NCBI GenBank assembly: GCA_902614375.1
Contig: CACMKZ010000004.1
Location: forward strand, 64,380 to 128,379
Length of the DNA: 64,000 bases
From: an uncultured Alphaproteobacteria bacterium
Lineage (GTDB): Bacteria; Pseudomonadota; Alphaproteobacteria; HIMB59; GCA-002718135
Direction of reading: 5' to 3'
The notes beneath the pieces were generated by a model. The model ran no database searches. It had not been told where the DNA came from and saw nothing but the letters and a program-made list of their open reading frames with translations. Both the position numbers and the translations under genes were made by a program. Shown piece by piece: positions 48,900-57,680 of the stretch; positions within the stretch are counted from its first letter, which is position 1; the number at the start of each line of letters is the position of its first letter.

Positions 48900-49790
48900 A
48901 TGAAAATTGGTATTGATGTAGGTGGTACCAAGACTGAGGGTATTTTATTAGATGCCGAAGGAACAGAAATAGATAGAAAAAGAATTAATACTGAAAAAAG
49001 TTATGATGGTACAATTAAGGGAATACTATCCATAATAAATCATTTTGAAGATCAACATGGCAAATCAGAGACTGTCGGCATGGGAATGCCTGGAGCCATA
49101 TCAAATGATACAGCTTTAATAAAAAATGCAAATTCAATATGGTTAAATGGCAAACCTTTTAAGCAAGATTTAGATAAAATTCTAAATAGAAACGTAAATT
49201 TAGAAAATGATGCTAATTGTTTTACTCTTTCTGAAGCGGTTGATGGGGCTGGCAAAGGTTATGAAGTTGTGTTTGGAGTAATTATAGGAACTGGTGTAGG
49301 TGGTGGTATTAGCATCAATCAAAAAGTCATAAGAGGTCGAAATAGTATAAGTGGAGAGTGGGGACATATAGTTTTGCCTAGCAGAACAGAAGATGAAAAA
49401 AAATATGTTAAAAAATGTTATTGTGGAAAAGATGGTTGCTTAGAGACCTATATATCTGGGCCAGGATTTTCATCTGTATATAATTTACGTTTCAATAAAA
49501 ATTATAATTCACATCAAATATTAGAAGGTTTTAATAATAAAGAAGAAGATAGTATCTTTGCGCTAAATCAATATGTCGATCATTTAGCAAGAGGCTTATC
49601 TTTAGTTTGTAATATTTTAGATCCAGACGTAATAGTTTTGGGTGGAGGAATGTCAAATATCGATTTTATTTATGAAAACATAAATGATGCATTAAAAAAA
49701 TATGTATTTACAGATACGCTTCACACTAAAGTTGTAAAAAATATTCATGGTGATTCTAGTGGTGTAAGAGGAGCAGCTTGGCTTTCTTAA
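48900..49790 (+). CDS. ROK-family sugar kinase
   Basis: The 296-residue protein has the ROK ATP loop GIDVGGTKTEGILL (about residues 3-16), LENDANCFTLSEAVDGAGKG with the catalytic aspartate, GEWGHIVLP, and the zinc site CYCGKDGCLETYISGPG. Members phosphorylate glucose, fructose, mannose or N-acetyl amino sugars. The single-domain form without a DNA-binding helix-turn-helix indicates a kinase, not a repressor. The sugar cannot be decided from sequence. It ends convergent with the aldehyde dehydrogenase, sharing four bases. Confidence 0.88.
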   Translation: MKIGIDVGGTKTEGILLDAEGTEIDRKRINTEKSYDGTIKGILSIINHFEDQHGKSETVGMGMPGAISNDTALIKNANSIWLNGKPFKQDLDKILNRNVNLENDANCFTLSEAVDGAGKGYEVVFGVIIGTGVGGGISINQKVIRGRNSISGEWGHIVLPSRTEDEKKYVKKCYCGKDGCLETYISGPGFSSVYNLRFNKNYNSHQILEGFNNKEEDSIFALNQYVDHLARGLSLVCNILDPDVIVLGGGMSNIDFIYENINDALKKYVFTDTLHTKVVKNIHGDSSGVRGAAWLS

Positions 49791-51238
49791 ATACCGCCCA
49801 TTGAAATATATTTTATAGTTAAATAATCATCAAGGCCATATCGAGAACCCTCTCTTCCCATTCCCGATTCTTTTACACCTCCAAAAGGAACTTCTGCAAT
49901 TGTTGGTAGTCCATTGTTAATAGATACAATTCCATATTCAAGTGCTTCGGCAACTCTCCAAATTCTTCCTATATCTCTTGAATAGAAATATGAAGCTAAT
50001 CCATATGGAGTATCATTAGCCATTTTAATCACTTCATCATCACTGGAAAATTTATAAAGAGGAGCAACAGGTCCAAATGTTTCTTCAAAAGTTATTTTTG
50101 CCTTTGTAGATACATTAGAGAGAACAGTTGGTTGATAGAAATTCCCACCAAGCGAATGCACATCTCCACCAATTGCTATTTTAGCTCCTGTATTAACTGC
50201 GTCTTGTACATGATCAACTACTTTTGCTAAAGAGGATTGATCAATTAAAGGGCCAGATACAATTCCATCTTCAAGTCCATTGCCCACTGTTATTTTACTG
50301 ACTTCATTTGTAAATTTTTCTAGGAATTCATCATAAATATTTTCATGCACAAATATTCTATTTGAACAAATACACGTTTGACCACTATTTCTAAATTTAC
50401 TTTGAAGTGCTCCTGCAACAGCCTCATCCATATCTGCATCATCAAAAACAATAAATGGTGCGTGACCACCAAGTTCCATAGAAACTTTTTTTACTGTTGA
50501 AGCACTTTGTTCTAAAAGTATTTTTCCAACCTCTGTAGATCCTGTAAAAGAAATTTTTCTTACAATAGGGTTACTTGTTAGCTCTTTGCCAATTTCACTT
50601 GCCGATCCAGTTATGACATTAAATACACCGTCTGGAAAACCAGCTTCTTTAGCAAGCACTGCTACAGCTAATGCTGAATAGGGTGTTTGGCTTGCTGGTT
50701 TAACAACAGTAGTACAACCAACAGCTAGAGCGGCTGCACATTTTCTTGTGATCATTGAATTTGGAAAATTCCATGGAGTTATTGCTCCCACAACACCAAC
50801 TGGTTGTTTAATTATTACAATTCTTTTACCAGGTCTAGGATCAGGAACTACATCACCATACACTCTTTTTGCTTCTTCAGCATAGAACTCAATATAAGAA
50901 GCACCCATTAGTATTTCGCCCTTTGCTTCAGCTAGAGGTTTACCTTGCTCAATAGTCATTATTTTAGCTAAATCATCTGCATTTTCTGTGATTAGTTCCC
51001 CCCATTTTTTAAGAATAACTGATCTTTCTTTAGCAGTAGTTTCTTTCCAAGTTTGGAAAGCAGTATTTGCATCATCTACAGCTTTTTTAGTTTCTGAAAC
51101 TGAGCATTTTGGGACGTTGCCAATTATTTCAAGAGATGCTGGATTATTTACTTCAAGAGTTTCACCTGAAGAACTACCAACCCATTCCCCATTTATGAAA
51201 CATTTTTGTTTAAAGAGTGATTTGTTATTTAATTCCAT
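49787..51238 (-). CDS. gabD: NAD(P)-dependent succinate-semialdehyde-type dehydrogenase
   Basis: The 483-residue aldehyde dehydrogenase has PWNFPNSMITRKCAAALAVG, FTGSTEVGKILL, the general base in VSMELGGHAPFIVFDDAD, and the catalytic cysteine in SGQTCICSNRIFVH. The last motif and the EVPFGGVKESGMGREGS end are characteristic of the GabD succinate-semialdehyde group. It might instead act on another semialdehyde, such as aspartate or malonate semialdehyde, made by the adjacent operon. It lies divergent from the amidinotransferase operon across 43 bases; a related gene (ssd) belongs to some ectoine clusters. Confidence 0.88.
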   Translation of the reverse strand: MELNNKSLFKQKCFINGEWVGSSSGETLEVNNPASLEIIGNVPKCSVSETKKAVDDANTAFQTWKETTAKERSVILKKWGELITENADDLAKIMTIEQGKPLAEAKGEILMGASYIEFYAEEAKRVYGDVVPDPRPGKRIVIIKQPVGVVGAITPWNFPNSMITRKCAAALAVGCTTVVKPASQTPYSALAVAVLAKEAGFPDGVFNVITGSASEIGKELTSNPIVRKISFTGSTEVGKILLEQSASTVKKVSMELGGHAPFIVFDDADMDEAVAGALQSKFRNSGQTCICSNRIFVHENIYDEFLEKFTNEVSKITVGNGLEDGIVSGPLIDQSSLAKVVDHVQDAVNTGAKIAIGGDVHSLGGNFYQPTVLSNVSTKAKITFEETFGPVAPLYKFSSDDEVIKMANDTPYGLASYFYSRDIGRIWRVAEALEYGIVSINNGLPTIAEVPFGGVKESGMGREGSRYGLDDYLTIKYISMGGI

Positions 51239-51248
51239 ATGTTTTAAT

Positions 51249-51254
51249 TATAAT
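51249..51254 (+). promoter_or_regulatory. Candidate -10 box for the amidinotransferase operon
   Basis: TATAAT lies 27 bases before the amidinotransferase ATG in the 43-base divergent gap. An AAGGAA ribosome site is at 51270-51275. The surrounding ATTATAAT is partly palindromic, so a minus-strand TATAAT overlaps it, but that copy is too close to the gabD start for a normal leader. I see no convincing -35 box. Confidence 0.35.
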
Positions 51255-51281
51255 GCATAGTTTTAAATTAAGGAAAATATA

Positions 51282-52385
51282 ATGACAATAGTTAATTCTT
51301 GGAATGAATGGGATCCATTAAAACATGTTATAGTTGGAGCAGTTGAAAATGCCAACATACCTCCAATGGAACCAGCACTTGAACCAAAAATTAGTAAAGA
51401 TAGTGGTATGGCAGGATCTCATGGACCACGCTCAAAAGAGTCAATTGATAAAGCAAATATACAATTAGAAAACTTTGTTAAAATTTTAAATTCCCTAAAT
51501 ATAAAAGTTGATAGACCAACACCTATTGACTTTTCTCAGAGTATTGAGACACCCGATTGGTTTAATGATGGTATGTTTGGTTGCATGCCTCCAAGAGATG
51601 TTATTCTTACTGTAGGAAATGAAATGCTAGAGGCGCCCATGTCTTATAGATGTAGATGGTTTGAGTACCTTGCTTATAGACCACTACTTGAAAAATATTA
51701 TACAGAAGATAAAAATATGAGATGGGAATCGGCACCTAAACCAAGATTAACTAATCAATCGTATAAGTCTAATTATCTTCCTGAAGGTATAACGGAAGAA
51801 GAACGTTATAAAAAAATCGAAAATAGAGACATGATATTGACAGAAAAAGAACCACTTTTTGATGCAGCAGAAATTTTACGCTTTGGAAAAGATCTTTTTT
51901 ATCATAATAATTTTACATCAAATTTAAGTGGCTTAGATTGGTTAAGAAGACATTATCCCAATCATCGTGTTCATCAAATTAATTTACCAGGTGATTTAAT
52001 TCCAACTCACATTGATGCATGTTTTACTCCTATTAAACCAGGAGTTATAATTATTAATCCGAATAGAAAAATATCATCAGAGCAAAGAAAAATTTTTGAT
52101 GATAATAAATGGGAAATTCATGAGGCAGCACCTTCTATTCATAATAGTCCGCCACCTATGTGTTATTCATCAATCTGGTTATCAATGAACGTTTTGATAA
52201 TTGATCCTAAAACTATATGCGTCGAGGCAACGGAAGAAAAAATGATTAAACAAATGGAAAGTTTTGGATTGGATGTTATTCCTGTTCCTTTTAGAGACGT
52301 TTATGCATTTGGTGGAAGCTTACATTGTGCCACAACTGATGTTTACAGAGAAGGTGAATGTGAGGATTATTTTCCTAATCAATAA
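51282..52385 (+). CDS. Glycine amidinotransferase-like (AGAT family) amidinotransferase
   Basis: The 367-residue protein closely follows vertebrate arginine:glycine amidinotransferase. It has PPRDVILTVGNEMLEAPM (about 103-120), PLFDAAEILRFGKDLF (Asp194), THIDACFTP (His243), SSIWLSMNVLIIDP and GGSLHCATTDVYREGE (Cys349). The Asp-His-Cys set matches the known catalytic residues in identity and spacing. The family moves the amidino group of arginine to an amine, for instance glycine, giving guanidinoacetate and ornithine. The acceptor here is unknown. It is the first gene of an operon of amino acid enzymes and overlaps the next by one base. Confidence 0.85.
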   Translation: MTIVNSWNEWDPLKHVIVGAVENANIPPMEPALEPKISKDSGMAGSHGPRSKESIDKANIQLENFVKILNSLNIKVDRPTPIDFSQSIETPDWFNDGMFGCMPPRDVILTVGNEMLEAPMSYRCRWFEYLAYRPLLEKYYTEDKNMRWESAPKPRLTNQSYKSNYLPEGITEEERYKKIENRDMILTEKEPLFDAAEILRFGKDLFYHNNFTSNLSGLDWLRRHYPNHRVHQINLPGDLIPTHIDACFTPIKPGVIIINPNRKISSEQRKIFDDNKWEIHEAAPSIHNSPPPMCYSSIWLSMNVLIIDPKTICVEATEEKMIKQMESFGLDVIPVPFRDVYAFGGSLHCATTDVYREGECEDYFPNQ

Positions 52386-53140
52386 TGGCTAATTTTAATC
52401 AAAATAACGTTAAAGCCAATTTACATGATACAAACTTTTCTAGAATTGGTATAATTACATTATCAACTGATTTTACTATTGAGCAGGATTTTAGAAAAAT
52501 TTGCCACAATTTACCAGTTGATCTATTTTTTAATAGGATACCTTTTTTAAATCCTCTAACTCATGAAAATTATTTAAAGATGGCTGATCATCTTACAGAA
52601 ACAACAAATCAAATATTGCCCAACGAAAAAATACAAGTTGTAGCCTATGGATGCACTTCTGGTACTATAGAAATTGGTGAAAAAAGAATAAAATCTGAAA
52701 TCTTTAAAGCTAAACCTGATGCTTTAATCACTACACCTATTACAGCAGCTATCAAAGCACTTAAATTGTTAAACCATAAAAAAATTGCTGTTCTTACACC
52801 GTATCCAAAGGATGTTAATGTTAAAGTTTACAACCATTTAATCGATTTTGGATTTGAAATTAAATCATTTAGTTCGTTTAATTTAAATTATGACTCAGAA
52901 ATTGCCAAAGTTACTCATGACAGTTTAATGGAAACAATTTCCTCAATTGATTTAACAGATGTTGATAGCATTTTTGTTTCTTGTACTGCATTAAAAGTAA
53001 TTGATATTATCGAAACATTAGAGTCAAAATTAAGCACAGATATCATTTCAAGCAATCAAGCTATGATTTGGGATTCATTAAGATTATCTAATATTAATCA
53101 AAAAATTGATGGTTTTGGAAATCTATTTAAATTACATTAA
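52385..53140 (+). CDS. Asp/Glu racemase-superfamily protein, EutA/maleate isomerase-like
   Basis: The 251-residue protein has the two-cysteine layout of the Asp/Glu racemase superfamily. Cys90 lies in VVAYGCTSGTIEIG and Cys200 in IFVSCTALKVIDII, in the pattern of maleate cis-trans isomerase, arylmalonate decarboxylase and EutA. EutA belongs to the eutABC set used for hydroxyectoine. The next two genes are EutB- and EutC-like in the same order, which supports the EutA link. The reaction on the local substrate is not known. Confidence 0.75.
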   Translation: MANFNQNNVKANLHDTNFSRIGIITLSTDFTIEQDFRKICHNLPVDLFFNRIPFLNPLTHENYLKMADHLTETTNQILPNEKIQVVAYGCTSGTIEIGEKRIKSEIFKAKPDALITTPITAAIKALKLLNHKKIAVLTPYPKDVNVKVYNHLIDFGFEIKSFSSFNLNYDSEIAKVTHDSLMETISSIDLTDVDSIFVSCTALKVIDIIETLESKLSTDIISSNQAMIWDSLRLSNINQKIDGFGNLFKLH

Positions 53141-53152
53141 AAAGGGTTAAAA

Positions 53153-54115
53153 TTGATTACACTTCAACAGATACAAGATGCACATAAGAAAATTTTACCT
53201 TATGTTAATTATACACCATTAATTAATTCTAATTTCCTATCAAAAAATAATACAGTAAAACTAAAATTAGAAAATTTTCAAATCACTGGTTCATTTAAGT
53301 TAAGAGGTGCTGTTAATAAGCTACTTTCTTTAAGTGAAGATGACAAAAACAAAGGAGTCATCGCAGTTTCTACAGGCAATCACGGCAAAGGTGTTGCTTA
53401 TGCTTCAAAGGTATTGGGCATTCAATCAACAATATACATGTCTTCAATGGTTCCAGAATATAGAAAAGAGGCTATTGAAAAATTAGGAGCAAAAGTAGAA
53501 ATTATTGGAAAGAATAGTGATGAAGCTGATTTGTATGCTAAACAAATTTCGAAAGAAAAAAATATCACATTAATTCACCCCTTTGATGATGAAGACATTA
53601 TTATAGGCCAAGGTACAGTTGGGCTTGAAATGCTTACTGAATTTCCTGAAGTTGATACAGTAATTATACCAACATCTGGTGGCGGTCTTATATCTGGAAT
53701 TGCTCAGGCTATTAAACTTCAAAAACCTGACACAAAAATTATTGCCGTATCTATGGAAAGAGGTCCTTCAATGTATGAAAGTCTAAAAGAAGGTAGACCT
53801 GTTGATGTAGAGGAAACTGAAACTTTAGCTGATTGTCTAGGGGGCAGTATTGGTTTAGATAATAAATTTACATTTAATATTGTACAACAATACGTTGATG
53901 ACTTTGTTTTAGTAAGTGAAGAAAAAATAGCTGAGGGAATTAGAATAAATTTTTTAGAACATAAAATTGTATCTGAAGGTGCTGCAGCAACAAGTGTAAT
54001 GGTTGTTAAAGAAAAACTAACATCGCACTTAGGAAAAAATATAATTTGCTTAATTTGTGGTGGAAATATTGACTCGGAACTATTTAACAAAGTTTTAAGC
54101 CATGCTCATCCTTAA
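53153..54115 (+). CDS. PLP-dependent threonine dehydratase-like enzyme, EutB-like
   Basis: The 320-residue fold-type II PLP enzyme has the Schiff-base lysine at residue 49 in ITGSFKLRGA, the substrate loop STGNHGKGVAYA, and the phosphate-binding TSGGGLISG (about 174-182). It resembles serine/threonine dehydratases and hydroxyectoine-pathway EutB. It lacks the C-terminal regulatory ACT domain of biosynthetic threonine deaminase. The start is TTG after an AAAGGG site. It likely eliminates water or ammonia from a hydroxylated amino acid. It overlaps the EutC-like gene by 14 bases. Confidence 0.8.
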   Translation: MITLQQIQDAHKKILPYVNYTPLINSNFLSKNNTVKLKLENFQITGSFKLRGAVNKLLSLSEDDKNKGVIAVSTGNHGKGVAYASKVLGIQSTIYMSSMVPEYRKEAIEKLGAKVEIIGKNSDEADLYAKQISKEKNITLIHPFDDEDIIIGQGTVGLEMLTEFPEVDTVIIPTSGGGLISGIAQAIKLQKPDTKIIAVSMERGPSMYESLKEGRPVDVEETETLADCLGGSIGLDNKFTFNIVQQYVDDFVLVSEEKIAEGIRINFLEHKIVSEGAAATSVMVVKEKLTSHLGKNIICLICGGNIDSELFNKVLSHAHP

Positions 54116-55076
54116 TAAAAATGATATTATTCAACATGTAGAGTTGAATAAAAATCTCATACCAATAATAGAAGAAGCATTTAAAAGTTTATCAAAGGGA
54201 TTGGTAATGATGCCACCTATAATGAGAATTGATATTGAAAAATATCATGGTGAATCAGATGTTAAAGCTGCATACGTTGAGGGTCTTGATAGTTTTGCAA
54301 TAAAAATCGCTTCAGGTTTTTTTGAAAATCCAAAACTTGGTTTGCCATCTAGTAATGGACTGATGGTTTTATTAGATTCAAAGACTGGTGTTGTAAAATC
54401 TGTTCTATTGGATGAAGGTTATCTTACAGATACTAGAACAGCTATAGCAGGAGCTATAGCTACAAAATATTTATCAAATCACAATGCTAAATCTGTTGGT
54501 ATTATTGGAGCTGGAATTCAAGCCAAATTACAACTGCAAGCAATAATGTTAGTTAGAAAAATTAATAAAATAATAGTCTGGTCAAGAGATAAAATAAAAG
54601 CAAATCAATTTATAAAAAGTTTTAAAGATTTAGATTTAGATTTGCATGTAGCTTCTTCTTGCAAAGAATTGGCAAGCTTATCAGAAATAATCGTTACAAC
54701 AACTCCTAGTAAAAAACCGCTTTTGGAATTTGATTGGATAAATAAAGGAACTCACATAACAGCAATGGGATCAGATGCTGAACAAAAAAATGAATTAGAT
54801 CCTCATATGTTAAATTATTGCGATCAATATGTGCCTGACAATCAATTACAAACAAGTGTTTTGGGTGAATTACATCATGCTTTAAAACAAAATATAATTT
54901 CTTCTAAAGAAAAATTTAATGAACTTGGCGATATTATTAACGATCCAAGTATAGGAAGAAAAAATAAAGAAGATATAACAATATGTGATTTGACAGGAAC
55001 TGGCGTACAAGATACTGCAATAGCAAGATTTGCTTATAATCTTTGTAAAACAAATAATTTAGGCATCAATATTTAA
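54102..55076 (+). CDS. Ornithine cyclodeaminase/mu-crystallin family protein, EutC-like
   Basis: The 324-residue protein has the substrate lysine region FAIKIASGFF (Lys68), the TDTRTAIAGAIA helix, and the NAD loop VGIIGAGIQAKLQ (about 132-144). Members include ornithine cyclodeaminase, ketimine reductases, alanine dehydrogenase and EutC. The upstream amidinotransferase would release ornithine, so ornithine cyclodeaminase activity is a plausible alternative to a EutC role. DLTGTGVQDTAIARFAY at the end is typical of EutC-like and ornithine cyclodeaminase proteins alike. Confidence 0.8.
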   Translation: MLILNKNDIIQHVELNKNLIPIIEEAFKSLSKGLVMMPPIMRIDIEKYHGESDVKAAYVEGLDSFAIKIASGFFENPKLGLPSSNGLMVLLDSKTGVVKSVLLDEGYLTDTRTAIAGAIATKYLSNHNAKSVGIIGAGIQAKLQLQAIMLVRKINKIIVWSRDKIKANQFIKSFKDLDLDLHVASSCKELASLSEIIVTTTPSKKPLLEFDWINKGTHITAMGSDAEQKNELDPHMLNYCDQYVPDNQLQTSVLGELHHALKQNIISSKEKFNELGDIINDPSIGRKNKEDITICDLTGTGVQDTAIARFAYNLCKTNNLGINI

Positions 55077-55079
55077 TTT

Positions 55080-56522
55080 ATGACTCAAGCAATAATAAAA
55101 AAAACGTCTGATTATTTCAAATCAAAAGGAGTTGTCTTGCCAAGTATTAGTGAACTTCAAGACCCTCAAATTATTAATGATGATATTAAAAATTCTCTAA
55201 AAAAAATAAATAATAATGATATCAATCCCCTTAACCTCTTTAGAGTTCATTGGTTTAATAAAAGAGATCAATCAGGTTTTGGAAATGAGCCTGAATATAT
55301 TGTGCTACCAACAGAATTCACAGGTGTTAAGGCAAAGATAATTGTAAATATGGGACGATATTTTCCCTTAATAACAGCTCATAAAGTTTTGGCGGCTTAT
55401 GGTTGTTTGCTTCCAAGAATATTAAATGGCACTTTTGATTATGAAAAACATAAAGCAGTTTGGCCTTCTACTGGAAATTATTGTAGGGGCGGAGTAGCAA
55501 TATCTCGGATAATGGGTCTTAATAGTATTGCAATACTTCCTGAAGGAATGAGTAATGAGAGATTTGAATGGTTGAATAATTGGGTTGAAGATAAAAAAAA
55601 TATCATAAAGACAAAAGGCACAGAAAGTAATGTTAAAGAAATTTACGATGCTTGTAATGAATTAAAAAAAGATAATCAGAATGATATTATAAATCAATTT
55701 GATGAGTATTATAATTACAGTATTCATCGTTCTATAACGGGTCCATCTTTTGAAAAATCATTTCTTAAAGTTAAAGGTGACAGTAATTTAACTCCTAGGT
55801 TTTACGTAAGTGCCTCAGGATCAAGTGGTACTCTAGCAGCAGGAGATTATCTTAAAGATAAATTACAGACGAAGATTGCAGTTGTTGAAGCTTTGGAGTG
55901 CCCAACTTTGCTTCATGGAGGTTATGGTGAACATAATATACAAGGAATTGGTGACAAACATGTTCCCCTTATTCATAATGTAATGAATACAGATTTTGTC
56001 GTAGATGTTTCTGATCAAGCTACAAATAATCTAAATATGATTTTCAATACTGAAATAGGAAAAAAGTTTTTAATTGAGAAAAAAAATTTTGAGCCTGATT
56101 TTGTTTCACGACTTCCTGAATTTGGCTTTTCAGCAATAGCAAATATATTGGCATCAATAAAACTAGCTAAATATATGGATTTAAATAGTGATGACGCAAT
56201 TATAACCGTCGCTACAGATGGTGCAGATTTATACATGTCAGAGTTGAACAAGACCATTGCTGATTTTAAAAATAATTATGATGAAATAGTTTGTGCTGAA
56301 CTATTTGGAAAATACTTATCAGGGATATCTACTGATAATATGTTAGAACTTTCTTACATGGATAAGAAAAGAATATTTAATTTAGGGTACTTTACATGGG
56401 TAGAGCAACAAGGTGTAAGTCTTGAAGAATTTGAAAAAAGAAAAGATCAAAAATTTTGGAATTCACATTATGAATATATGCTTTCTCTAGACAATAAGAT
56501 TAAAGAATTTAATAATATGTAG
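55080..56522 (+). CDS. PLP-dependent enzyme of the cysteine synthase fold, uncharacterised
   Basis: The 480-residue protein looks like a fold-type II PLP enzyme with large extra segments. A probable Schiff-base lysine is Lys102 in LITAHKVLAAYG, followed by WPSTGNYCRGGVAISR as the asparagine-loop equivalent and SASGSSGTLAAGDYL (about residues 245-259) as the phosphate loop. The N-terminal 75 residues and the insert at about 165-235 have no motif I know. Cysteine synthase and D-cysteine desulfhydrase are much shorter. It follows the EutC-like gene after three bases. Its reaction is unknown. Confidence 0.7.
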   Translation: MTQAIIKKTSDYFKSKGVVLPSISELQDPQIINDDIKNSLKKINNNDINPLNLFRVHWFNKRDQSGFGNEPEYIVLPTEFTGVKAKIIVNMGRYFPLITAHKVLAAYGCLLPRILNGTFDYEKHKAVWPSTGNYCRGGVAISRIMGLNSIAILPEGMSNERFEWLNNWVEDKKNIIKTKGTESNVKEIYDACNELKKDNQNDIINQFDEYYNYSIHRSITGPSFEKSFLKVKGDSNLTPRFYVSASGSSGTLAAGDYLKDKLQTKIAVVEALECPTLLHGGYGEHNIQGIGDKHVPLIHNVMNTDFVVDVSDQATNNLNMIFNTEIGKKFLIEKKNFEPDFVSRLPEFGFSAIANILASIKLAKYMDLNSDDAIITVATDGADLYMSELNKTIADFKNNYDEIVCAELFGKYLSGISTDNMLELSYMDKKRIFNLGYFTWVEQQGVSLEEFEKRKDQKFWNSHYEYMLSLDNKIKEFNNM

Positions 56523-56525
56523 GTT

Positions 56526-57680
56526 ATGAAAACTCAGTCATTGCATAACCAATTAGTAGAATGGCGTCATGATCTTCATATGCACCCGCAATTAAGTTTT
56601 GAAGAAGAGTATGCTGCAGCAAAAGTGTCAACACTTCTAAAAGAGTTTGGAATAGAAGTTCATTCTGGTATTGCCAGAACTGGAGTAGTTGGAATTTTAA
56701 AAAAAGGAAATAGTTCAAAATCTATAGGTATAAGAGCCGACATGGATGCTCTTCCTATACATGAAACTAATAAGTTTAGTTATAAGTCCAAGTTTGATAA
56801 CAGAATGCATGCATGTGGACATGATGGTCACACAACAATGTTATTAGGCGCAGCAAAATATTTATCAGAAAAAGGTAACTTTAACGGTACGGTATATTTT
56901 ATTTTTCAACCTGATGAAGAGAATACATTCGGTGCAAGAACAATGATAGATGAAGGATTGTTTGATAAATTTAACATTGATGAAGTTTACGCTATGCACA
57001 ATATTCCTAACATGGAAATTGGAACATTTGGTACAAGAAATGGAGCTATTACAGCCAGCGAAAATTTATTTGAAATTGAAATAAAAACTAAAGGTGGGCA
57101 CGCTGCATTACCTCATATGGGGGTAGATGCAATAACTGTTGGTTCTCAAATAGCTGTAGCACTTCAATCGATAGTGTCTAGGAAATTAAATCCAGCAGAC
57201 AATGGCATAGTGTCTATTACCGAATTTATAACCGATGGTAAAAAAAATGTTCTGCCAGGTATGGTAAAAATGACTGGTGACGCGAGAGCTTTATCAAAAG
57301 AAACAAATGAAAAAATCGCTTCAAAAATGTTACAAATTGTTGAAGGGATTTGCAATGCACATGGTGTTAATGGTAGTGTTAAATATGAAACAGCCTGTCC
57401 TGTAACTTTTAATTCAAAAATTCAAACTGAGTCTGCAACAAAAGCTGCAGTTACTTTACTTGGTAGTGATAAATGTAATGCTAATATAGAACCACGTTTA
57501 TTCTCAGAAGATTTTTCTGTTATGGCAAATGAAAAACCTGGCTGCTTTGTTTTAATGGGTAACGGAACATCAGAGCAGCATTCCAGACCTTTACATGCTG
57601 ATAATTATGATTTTAATGACGAATTATTAGTTATAGGCTCTTCATATTGGACTGAATTGGTAGAACAACAATTAAAATAA
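56526..57680 (+). CDS. M20-family metal-dependent amidohydrolase
   Basis: The 384-residue protein belongs to the M20D amidohydrolases (hippurate and N-acyl-amino acid hydrolases). It has RADMDALPI, metal ligands in MHACGHDGHTTML (Cys97, His99), FQPDEE with the catalytic glutamate, VYAMHN, and a C-terminal HSRPLHADNYDF. The dimerisation domain is in the middle (about residues 180-290). It would remove an acyl group or cleave an amide. In this operon it could take the deacetylase role that EutE, of another family, has in ectoine breakdown (inference). It abuts the M24 gene. Confidence 0.88.
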   Translation: MKTQSLHNQLVEWRHDLHMHPQLSFEEEYAAAKVSTLLKEFGIEVHSGIARTGVVGILKKGNSSKSIGIRADMDALPIHETNKFSYKSKFDNRMHACGHDGHTTMLLGAAKYLSEKGNFNGTVYFIFQPDEENTFGARTMIDEGLFDKFNIDEVYAMHNIPNMEIGTFGTRNGAITASENLFEIEIKTKGGHAALPHMGVDAITVGSQIAVALQSIVSRKLNPADNGIVSITEFITDGKKNVLPGMVKMTGDARALSKETNEKIASKMLQIVEGICNAHGVNGSVKYETACPVTFNSKIQTESATKAAVTLLGSDKCNANIEPRLFSEDFSVMANEKPGCFVLMGNGTSEQHSRPLHADNYDFNDELLVIGSSYWTELVEQQLK

